This document shows, piece after piece, positions 10,369 through 18,593 of a stretch of DNA of 18,593 nucleotides. The position numbers and the translations under genes were made by a program. Positions within the stretch are counted from its first letter, which is position 1, and each line of letters begins with the position of its first letter. Below the pieces are notes generated by a model. That model searched no databases. It was given only the letters and a program-made list of their open reading frames with translations, and was not told the origin of the DNA. Where the stretch lies: the NCBI RefSeq assembly GCF_022376445.1, contig NW_025955610.1, positions 1-18,593 on the forward strand. Direction: 5' to 3'. This DNA is from Fomitopsis serialis. Its lineage: Eukaryota > Basidiomycota > Agaricomycetes > Polyporales > Fomitopsidaceae.

Positions 10369-11282
10369 TGTTATGAGTCGTTTCACCAATCGTACAAGAT
10401 CGTATAGAGGTGTCGAGGTCAATGGAGGAAGCAAGACAGAGACTTCACGACATTGCCAGACGAGTTCGAGTGTGGCTGGGAGTCGGAGGCGCAGGTCGGT
10501 GACCACATCGCTTACATAATGCAACCCTTGGCTGAATGCAGTAAGTAGCGAAAGATAAGCGATGTACGACTCGCTCAGTTGAACTTGAACTTGTCAGTTG
10601 CCATTGCGAAGCTTACTACCCACCGCAGACTCTGCCGTACCACCCATGACTGGACAATCTATACTTCTGTGACATGCGATTGAAGGGCGTAGATAACAAC
10701 ATTGATTCTCATTATCCTCGCTGCCTACCCAAGACTATGAGCAACTCGTGTTCCGCCCCTCATGACGACCAGGCGATTAGGATTCAGCTGGGATTCATTA
10801 CAAGCCATGCATGCATGAAGCTTCGACCATCAGGGCAAACCACCCGATCGAATTCGCCGACTTACCATCGCCGCCGTCTCTCAGCTCATCGTTATTACGA
10901 TCTTCAAATCTAGTGACGACACTGCTCGCTAGGCGGCAACCTCATTCTCTTTTGTCTCTGCACGCTATGCGACCCATGTCTGCTACTGTCCGCCTTCGCG
11001 GGACTCTGGTAGGCTCGAGCTTAGCGATTAGTTCTGCCGGTCTCCTGCCGCTGCAGCAGGCCTTGTGGAGAGTCCCGTTGGGTTAGCGCACGGTGCAGTT
11101 CATCAGAAAGTATGTACCCACTCCAGTTCGTAACGCTCCACGCTACAATGCCCTGATTGACAAGGTCCCTCGTCAAGACAATTGGGTCGCCGGATAGCGC
11201 GCGCCGAAGACCCTCTTAGCTTCCCCGCTTAACCGACCAGTACGTCGCAGATGCCGCCGACGATGCTCTCCCTTGTTCGCCA

Positions 11283-11366
11283 GAGGATAATCACCGGATG
11301 GATCTTGTCCAAGCCGCGTGGAATGAGCTGCCCAAGCTCGTTCTCCGGCTAGCAGAGAATAATCAC
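11283..11366. repeat. Spaced direct repeat, 15 nt
   Basis: AGAGGATAATCACCG at 11283-11297 recurs with one change at 11352-11366, 69 nt later. Weak similarity continues on both sides. No gene is supported here. Confidence 0.5.
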
Positions 11367-12569
11367 CGCCTTCGGAGGTCGGTAGGCATGGGCCATCGCC
11401 CCCGGATATGGCGATACTGCGCCTTCGGACCTCGCAGAAGGACGGGGGCAGTATCTTCATGTCCGCGGGTGCATATGATCGATGTCAGTCAGGACATTCC
11501 TGGCGTAATCGTGCACAAAGGGAAGCGTATGTGCATACCGATCGATCGCATAGGCGATGCCTCTCTGCGGGTCCGCGAAAGCGGTGATGCGCATCCAACT
11601 ATCTGAAATGGCACTGGCAGTTGTTCATCTGGGACGCGAGGCGATGTTGGCCAGCCACACCACGCTACGTGTGCATGTTCGCGCAGGACCACCTGGGGCT
11701 GTATCTTTAAGTGACAATTGCGCAGGGATGCCAAGGGGACCGCAGTATGAAGCAGCGAACGTGTTCCGAAACCACTAACTTGCTTGCAATGACGGAGGTG
11801 CTGATACGTAGGCACTTCCATCGTTCATCTGGCCATCCTCCGCTATAACGGAGCATAGCCATGCTGTCGGCGACGTGGTACGTATCAGTTACTGTCAAGG
11901 AATGCGTTGCTCAATCCCAGCTACTGCCAGTGCGGACCGAGGGCTATTCCTCGGCATATGGGCCGACGTCCATGGAGTTCTGCTCATTGCAAATTACCTG
12001 ACCGTATCAACAATGGGTCCTCAGCCACAATGTGTATCACCGGAAGCAACTAAGGACAGTACAGGCGTTCCGATCTCTCAAGGAGAACTGATGGATTGTC
12101 GTGATACTGGAGGCCGATACACACTGAAAACTCCAGTTTCAAGGGATACGAAGGTTCGTTGCTGCAAACTCTAGTACGGTGAAGCATGACGCTCACCATC
12201 TTCATTCTGACCTTTCGAGCGTGCGAGCGAGTAGAGCCCATATTGGGCTTCTCCGACACAGGTTCGTATGGAACTGCGGTGCGGGCTCTTCCAGTGTATG
12301 GCCGACCGTCAGGGCTGCTGGCTAATGTGCGTGTTCCGCGGATCCTCCCGTGATTGGCACTACGGCATGATGTATGAAACCTCTGCCCCTGCCAACTCCA
12401 CCGCAGGCACCGCTGCAATCGTAGAAGACGCACTTCACATGGTATGCTAAACTCTTTCGTACGAGGGCAGTGTAGTGTTCTCTGACTGTTCGCCCTTGCT
12501 CCATACGTGCATGACTCCGGGCACTTGTTGAACACTGCAATGCCATACGATAGCGCCCGCCGGCCAACT

Positions 12570-12598
12570 GGGACTACGCCATTGGGGTCCGTAGTCCC
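12570..12598. repeat. Inverted repeat, 9-bp arms and 11-nt loop
   Basis: GGGACTACG at 12570-12578 pairs perfectly with CGTAGTCCC at 12590-12598. There is no supported gene next to it, so no role is assigned. Confidence 0.55.
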
Positions 12599-14622
12599 GC
12601 TAACACCGGTGTTTTGGGGGCCAAACAACGCACAAAGGCCGCCCCACCATCCAATCGCCTGCGCGTTGATTGTACGCTCAGGTCGCATCAGATCTAGCCG
12701 CCAAATGCCAGCGCGGTGGTTTCGCTGGTGCCCAGAGGAGGCCGTCGACGTCACCTAGGCTCGCAGGCTCCGGCGTTGTCACTCGCCACGAAGAGATTGA
12801 CAGGTGCTGTGGACGTAGATGGAGTGGTGCGCCCGCCGCTTTGGCTGGCATATGTCACAGAGCGTGGACGTTTACTGCTCTCCGATTTTCCAGGACGCGC
12901 GATGGTACGCCCGGCCCCAGGGTCCGTCCACTACATGCCCGTTGATCACTCCATTCCCATCCTGTCGGGTGGATGTTTGGTCGTCACGGTCGGAAGTTGA
13001 GGATCGTTGACCCCTGTAGAGATCTCACTTTGCGGCGCTGGCGTTACGCGATGTTCGGTCCGCTACGCTCAGTTTGGATCTCGGGGCGTCACCAGAGTCC
13101 GGGTGGTTGCGACGCTCTCACAAGTGTGTGTCATACCGTGCCTGGACAACCGGCTGAAACATTCTTCGCAGTCTGTCAATCTGTGGCAGCGCAAGCCTTC
13201 GTGGCTCACAGGACCTGCCAGTTTCTACACTTCAACTGTATGCAGATGTGGTTTCGACGCGAACTTTGCTGCAAAATGGAATACACTTCCGATCTGCTGT
13301 GTGCAGCAGCAAAAGTGGTGCGTGGAACCCCTCCATGTCCGCATGCCATGATCATTCAAGCCTACATCGCCGTCTGACATTTCATGTCGGCTCGCAGGCT
13401 TCTCGCGCCACATAGGGCGTGGTGATTTGTGCGAGCCGTTAGCCAGAAGCGGACGGCGCCTTCCATGCACTTCCATGCCGTGAGCGAGGATGCTTCATCG
13501 GCCCCGAGTGGACGGGAAATCGGTCTGCGCGCATTTGGAATTGCTTAATTCTCCGCATTTCCATGGTCGGCGTCATGTTCACGTCCGGTGTGGCACACCC
13601 CATATTCGGGAGTAGGTCCCCAGACGATGTCCTGGAACTGACAGCACTGCCCAGGACCACTGGACGGCGCATGCGATGCGTGGCCCAGCCACCCGCTCCG
13701 CGGTGAGTTGCGTCACCGATCGGGAAGACCTGCTTCTCATAATTTGCGTCGGCCGCCTTCCGGGTGCGGCAGCGCGAGATTGCAGTGCGCGATCGCTTTC
13801 TCACGTCCATAAATTGGCCAGCGCTCCCGACTCTGTCAAATGTGTCATGTCGGGGATGGTGGCCGCGTCGTTCGGCGTCGCCCGGGGGCGTGGTGGCTCT
13901 CAGCAGCTGTCGCACAAGCAGCTCTGAAGCGAGCAAGGAGAATTGCCGCATCGCGAGAGAACGACAAGCACACGATCGGTGTGGTATTCGCTCGGGGCTC
14001 AAAGGGTATGCTGCCTTTCCGATTGTTGATCCCGCCGTGTCGGGTTCGCGGAGTTTGAAGTGTGTGGGCGCGGGCGGAAGCACATCCCGCCTCCGTGCCC
14101 GGAAAGGCATTCTCCGACGGCAGCGAGCCAAGTGTGGAACGAGGCGCGCAGCCAGGGTTTGTGCCGTAATCTCGCCTGGCTCTCGTGCGCATGGCTGCGC
14201 GGGCGCGTCGCTGATCCTCGCAGCCACAGGCCATGCGCACCGCAGGGCACCAATGGCGGCGCGGGGTGTGGACAGGAAATGTCCTCGAATTTCGGACCCG
14301 TGGGCAGGGTGCTTCTGAAGCCTGATTAACTACAGAGTAATCGTCGGCGAGATCTCATCCTGACGGCGCGGCCTGACAGGTCCTTTTTGTTCGTGCGCGG
14401 AAGTTAGATAACCGAGACTTGAAACGTATCGATCTGTCCTGGTCGTGATGTTTTTGTCGTGCCCAAACAGGACCGCTTCTGCAATTGACTCACGCATTGC
14501 TTTCGCGTCCAGGGTCACCGCAGCCGCACACACGCGCGCCATCCCTCGCAGCCTATAGGAGAATTCCCGAAAATCCCGTACAATATCCAATACACGTGTC
14601 GAGAGCCTGCAGCGCGTCCGCA

Positions 14623-14628
14623 TATAAG
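14623..14628 (+). promoter_or_regulatory. TATA-like element of the terpene synthase gene
   Basis: CATATAAGGACC lies about 105 nt upstream of the ATG at 14731, the same spacing as the TATA box of the expansin-like gene. A second TATATAT at 14691-14697 is only about 34 nt from the ATG and would leave almost no leader, so the upstream site is preferred. Confidence 0.5.
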
Positions 14629-14730
14629 GACCCCTCCTTCTCGGAAGCTTCCTCACCCATTTGGGATCCCATCTCTCTTCACGTCTTCGGTATATATTCG
14701 CTTTCCGTCCTCCAGTGTCACTTGTCGACG

Positions 14731-16047
14731 ATGTCCTCCCCGCTTCCCGCCTCGTCCCTTGCCCCGACCAAGATCGTCATCCCCGACCTCGTCTCCCACT
14801 GCACCATCCCCGTCCGGTGCAACCGCCATAACAAAACAGGCCAGCGTCGAGTCCAAGCAATGGCTCTTCCGCGGCGGCGACCTCAGCCAGAAGAAGCGCG
14901 ACGCGTTCCATGGGCTCAAGGCCGGCTATCTGACGTCGATGTGCTATCCTCTCTCCGGCTTTCCCCAGCTGCGCGTATGCTGTGATTTCATGAACTACCT
15001 CTTTCACCTCGACAACATTTCCGACGAGATGGACGACCGCGGCACCCTCGGCAGCGCGATCAAGGTCATGGACCCTCTCTATCACCCGCATTCCTCGCGC
15101 CCGACTTCGCGTGTCGGCAAGATGACCAAAGAGTACGTGTCGTTAACCTTTGCCTATGATCGTCAGCGCTCACCATCTTCTGCCAGTTACTGGCAGCGTC
15201 TCATTCAGACCGCATCGCCTGGGGCACAGCAACGCTTCATCGAGACTTTCGACATGTTCTTCCAGGCCATCACCGAGCAAGCTCGGGACCGTGCCAATGG
15301 AGTTATCCCCGATCTTGAGTCGTACATCGCTATCCGTCGCGACACCAGCGGGTGCAAGCCATGCTGGGCGCTCATCGAGTATGCCAACAACGTAAGTGTT
15401 CCGGCTGTGGCTCGCGGAGCGCGCTGACGTTCCTCCCAATAGCTCGACCTGTCGTGGGAAGTTATGGACCATCCAATCATACGCGGCCTCGGAGAAGCCG
15501 CCAATGATCTTGTCACTGTTCGTCTCTTTTGTCCTTCCTGGGAACCCCGCAGCTGACATTACTTCGCCTAGTGGTCAAATGTGCGCCTTGGCACGACTTG
15601 TCTTCGGCGTCGGCAGCTGACTTTGATTCTTTTTGTTGTAGGACATCTTCTCCTTCAACGTGGAACAGTCGAAAGGTTCGTGCGGGCATCGTTAGCAACG
15701 GCGGCGGGGGAAGGTCGGTTTGCTGACCAATAAGCGTATTTATATTAGGCGACACGCACAACATGATTATTGTCGTGCAGAAGCAGCAAGGCCTCGATCT
15801 CCAATCGGCAGTCGACTTTGTCGGCGATCTCTGCAAGCACAGTATCGATCGCTTCCACTTCCTCAGGGAGAACCTGCCCTCCTGGGACCCGGAGACCGAC
15901 CAGCAGGTCGCCGTCTACGTCGACGGCCTCGCCGACTGGATCACTGGCAGCTTGAAGTGGTCGTTCGAGTCCGAGCGCTACTTCGGCAAGCAGGGTCTCG
16001 AGGTGAAGCGGACACGTGTCGTCACCTTGCTCCCTCGCCGCGCATGA
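14731..16047 (+). CDS. Sesquiterpene synthase (Class I terpene cyclase) with an early +1 frameshift
   Basis: Exons 14731-15132, 15187-15391, 15443-15517, 15572-15580, 15642-15675 and 15749-16047 give 340 residues if one base is discounted. Introns are 51-73 nt, GT-AG. It should cyclise farnesyl diphosphate after metal-dependent diphosphate release. Visible motifs: Asp-rich DNISD (94-98) inside LFHLDNISDEMDD; sensor Arg184, exactly 46 before the NSE triad; triad N230-x3-S234-x3-E238 in NDIFSFNVE; and the RY pair 318-319, 80 after E238. These spacings match the family, as does the length. Oddity: the N-terminal segment IPDLVSHCTIPVRCNRH and the following QASVESKQWLF are in different frames, as if one A had been added to the AAAA run at 14833-14836. 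Alternatively, a 49-nt intron 14791-14839 (GT-AG) would restore frame but delete residues the family conserves. The product cannot be predicted. Confidence 0.92.
15572..15580 (+). other. 9-nt micro-exon carrying the catalytic Asn of the NSE motif
   Basis: TGGTCAAAT encodes W228-S229-N230. It is preceded by an intron ending CGCCTAG and followed by one beginning GTGCGC. N230 is the first metal ligand of the NSE triad; the remaining residues come from the next exon. Without this exon the protein keeps its frame but loses the ligand. Confidence 0.88.
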
Positions 16048-17897
16048 AAACCTTGTCGCGCTAAAACGCTGGCACGCACCTGTACATAGTACGTGCGGCT
16101 CTCCGCGCTCCGATATGAACCCTACACTGACTGGCGCCGCAGGTGTACCCCACCGTATGCGACATGACCCCCTTTCACAGGCGCGATGGGACTTATGGCG
16201 CGCAACCCATGCCTTCCCCGTCTCGACAACAACTACCCATGGAAAACATCTAACTCTCCTTTGTAGCTACTATCGCCCCACATTCTCCCGCTGTGCATAC
16301 ATCACCGCTCCTTGCCCGCAGATTAGATGTGCATAGACTTCGTTCGCTTTGACTCTCCTGGTCGTGGATTTTGCTATCTCTCGCGCACATCCTATCTTAC
16401 AGCCTATCCCTAGCCGCCGCCGCCGTCGCTTTCTACTTCGTACATCGAGCAGTCTACGCTGCTCCCTTATTGGATATCTACCCGCTTCGTTCTAGTTCTC
16501 GTACGGTATCGCAGTCGCACGCGTAATTGTCTGCTGTCTACCGTATTCTTCGTTTGTTTGTTAGATGTGCCCCGACAGTTTGATACGTTGGGGACGTCTC
16601 TATAGTTATTTCATTCGCGTACATATTTCGAATACGTGCGTAATGCTGCCAGTACTTCTTCTCGAATCACCGGGACTCTGGTGAGATGAACGGCAACATT
16701 TGTGGTCTTATGAACTCTTCACGTCGGTGCATGATGATCCGCGCAAGTTAGCTTCCACGCTGTGTTCCGAGCTCTGCCCGCGAGCAACTCAGTCTAGCCC
16801 AGGCTCCACATCGTCTGAGACTAGACTGGACAGTCATCGGTAGCGTACTCCCTTCGCAAAAGCCAATCTCACACGAAGGAGCCCTCTTGCGCCGCCGGGT
16901 CCGAGAATGAATCAATGTCGGACATAGCATCGCCTTGCGCTGGAAGAAGCACCCAGAACAATAAGCTGCAGTGCCGTCACTGCGGTGATATCTTGGGGAT
17001 GAGGCGTTTGACTTTGCGTCCCGCGCGTACCGCCCGAAGGAGAGGCAGCAGCATGCAGGTATACAGGCCGCGAACCCTACTCATCAGGATCACAGATGGC
17101 CGGAAGGAGCTGCCCGGCCGAGTGGTACCTCCTGCCTGCCTGCCAGAAGAGAAAAAACCAGACGACATCTTTACCTGACACTGGCAGCCCGGTCTCTAAC
17201 AGATCAGGCACAGCTGCCTTGTGCTGCAGGTGGTGCAGCTCGTGGACGACGCCTTGGTGCCGTGCAGCCGACGTGCCCGCACAACCACCGAGCCACGCAC
17301 CGTCCTGTCACGTCTGCCACGACACGGCGGACACGACATCTGTCAGCACCGCGTGCAACGCATACGGCGAGGAACCACAGAGGGACGAGAAAACCCCGCG
17401 CGCGCACGCCCACGCTGACAGAACGGCGAGTGCGGATCGTGCAGCGCGCGACGTCCGGACTGCGTGTCAGCGTGGGCACGCGCGCTGACCGAGCAAGAGC
17501 GCAGGAGCTTGGAACTGTCTGGGAAAACATTCGCCCTGTGTGGATGGGGGCAGGATGCAAGCACGGAGACGAAACCGGTGGTAACAGCCTGGGGGACGCG
17601 AATGGGGCGCGGATATCGGACGTGACGTGGGTGAAAACCTGAGAACATACCGGAGAACCTACAATGGGGAACGGACGCTGACCGGTGGCGGTGACTTGAT
17701 CCCAGCTTCGCGGGAGTGAAAAGGACAGGCGAAGGCAATATAGCTCAGTTCTGCGCGGACCAGGACTGCGTGACAAGGATTTGACAGACCAGGACAGCGG
17801 GGATGGCACATTGAAATCTGACCGTGACAGACTCCGAATCGAGTATAGCGGCCTACAACATAGGTCCGCAAGTAATGCGTAGCGCTTCGTCCAAAAC
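16048..17897. other. 3' flank and intergenic region with no recognisable gene
   Basis: The first few hundred bases are the likely 3' UTR of the terpene synthase. Beyond that I see short simple repeats, (GCC)4 near 16413-16425 and CCTGCCTGCCTGCC at 17131-17144, and no supported gene. A 234-codon minus-strand frame at 17204-17908 starts at TTG, is Arg/Ser/Pro-rich and overlaps plus-strand frames of similar size, as expected from GC-rich DNA. Confidence 0.5.
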
Positions 17898-18593
17898 CTA
17901 AGAAGCAAACTTCGTTAGTGCCAAAGAAACGCTACGGGAAGCCAGCTGACCAAAGCGAAGAGAACAACATACCGACGCCAAACTCACAGTACACCAGTAA
18001 TCTCCGCACGTCGTCATAGACGCCTTCAGCCTAATACCCAAACGTGTATCCTTGGATAGTTTCGGGGTCGCGATCCAACGTCCGATATCCCCAACATCCC
18101 TCCTCCCCTCGATCCTCTGCAGCCAATCTCGCCTCGCCTCTGGCAGTCCGTAGGGCGGCCCCGCTGCGCGATCTGAGCGCAACAGGATCAGTTTGTCGTT
18201 ACACCGTGCCATCTGCTTCAACGCTTGTTCCGTGATGACTCGGTAGGTCGCAGTGCGCGACTGTGAGACCGGGCTGACGATAATCTTTTGCAAGTGCACG
18301 AGACCGGTTTGGGCAGTCGGAACAACGTTCGTCGTAGCGTCCGGGTCTATCACCCGCGCACGATCGCGCTGAGATCCGGGAAGAGCTGGGTGACGCCGCT
18401 CATGCGCAGATGTGTCAGGGACGGCACTGATCCCAGGAATGCGACGAGATAGTTGTAGCAGTCTACTAGATGGAGACGCTTGAGGGATGGGAACTCCGGG
18501 AGCCTCTTGTAATGCGGTGCCTGCAGCCCTCCGCGAAGTACGAAGGTGTCCAGGATGGTCAGCTCTTCGAGCCGTGGGAAGTCGTGTCTGGCG
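17898..18593 (-). pseudogene. F-box/LRR-like protein fragment, frameshifted, cut by the window edge
   Basis: Reading leftward from the window end, one minus-strand frame (18592-18350) gives leucine-rich-repeat-like sequence: FPRLEELTILDTF, FPSLKRLHLVDC and VPSLTHLRMSGV, each followed by variable residues, and then a stop after LSAIVRG. The next frame continues from about 18360 as ARVIDPDATTN, VHLQKIIVSP, then RSDRAAGPPYGLPEARRDWL, ending at a stop at 17898. The second part resembles the C-terminal end of basidiomycete F-box/LRR proteins, which select substrates for SCF ubiquitin ligases. The simplest reading is one gene broken by a single-base change near 18355. An intron 18361-18285 (GTGCGC...AAAAG) would also join the frames, but its acceptor is poor. 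The F-box itself, if present, lies outside the window. Function is inferred from family resemblance only. Confidence 0.5.

Larger units (their letters stand above)
10370..14620. other. Gene-poor region between the transporter and the terpene synthase
   Basis: No gene could be supported over about 4.2 kb. I looked for the heme-binding signature of cytochrome P450s, dehydrogenase nucleotide-binding motifs, reverse transcriptase and transposase motifs, and fungal zinc-cluster motifs, and saw none. Open frames of 80-260 codons occur on both strands, mostly overlapping and often without an ATG; the densest block is GC-rich DNA at 13439-14320. Small structures include a 15-nt direct repeat (11283-11297 and 11352-11366) and a hairpin at 12570-12598. 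The two ends should contain promoter sequence, because the flanking genes are divergent. A heavily decayed gene or mobile element remains possible. Confidence 0.5.

Noticed and set aside
10674..11086. Plus-strand frames upstream of the transporter as a possible divergent gene
   Set aside because: No motif, no supported exon chain, and composition like the surrounding non-coding DNA.
12973..13377. Plus-strand ATG frame of 134 codons with ten cysteines
   Set aside because: Considered as a small Cys-rich protein, but there is no signal peptide, no regular cysteine spacing, and another frame overlaps it throughout.
14812..14839. A 28-nt GT-AG segment that would also restore frame in the terpene synthase
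   Set aside because: Far shorter than any other intron in the window (47 nt minimum), so not credible as an intron.
17204..17908. Minus-strand frame of 234 codons
   Set aside because: Starts at TTG, low-complexity Arg/Ser/Pro composition, and overlapping long plus-strand frames point to GC-driven openness.

Overview
The window looks like a gene-poor stretch of nuclear DNA from a filamentous basidiomycete, most likely an Agaricomycete. The evidence is gene structure: protein-coding genes are split by many GT-AG introns of about 47-99 nt (mostly 50-62), with several micro-exons, and the families are typical of these fungi (a Class I sesquiterpene synthase, a small secreted double-psi beta-barrel protein, a YCR023C-like major facilitator transporter, and an F-box/LRR-like fragment). 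No prokaryotic operon, tRNA, rRNA or CRISPR signal was seen.

Layout. 1-4457: no recognisable gene; only short repeats and palindromes. 4458-5112 (minus): complete 4-exon gene for a 158-residue secreted expansin-like/RlpA-like protein, with a TATA box at 5213-5219. 5223-6866: no recognisable gene. 6867-10312 (minus): complete 16-exon gene for an 858-residue MFS transporter; all exon phases join without a break, and it includes micro-exons of 9 and 16 nt. 10370-14620: no recognisable gene, although a GC-rich part carries overlapping ORFs on both strands. 14731-16047 (plus): sesquiterpene synthase gene with all catalytic motifs, a 9-nt micro-exon inside the metal-binding NSE motif, and one apparent extra base early in the coding region. 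16048-17897: nothing recognisable. 17898-18593 (minus): LRR-rich fragment of an F-box-type protein, apparently frameshifted and cut by the window edge.

How they might work together: the terpene synthase would cyclise farnesyl diphosphate to a sesquiterpene. I see no cytochrome P450, oxidoreductase or prenyl transferase around it, so the window does not show a full terpene cluster. The MFS gene 4.4 kb away is on the other strand and looks like a general conserved transporter rather than a cluster exporter. The secreted barrel protein probably acts at the cell wall and is unrelated. The main observations are the single-base lesion in an otherwise intact synthase and the micro-exons at functionally critical positions. 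I did not find a convincing undescribed multi-gene system.
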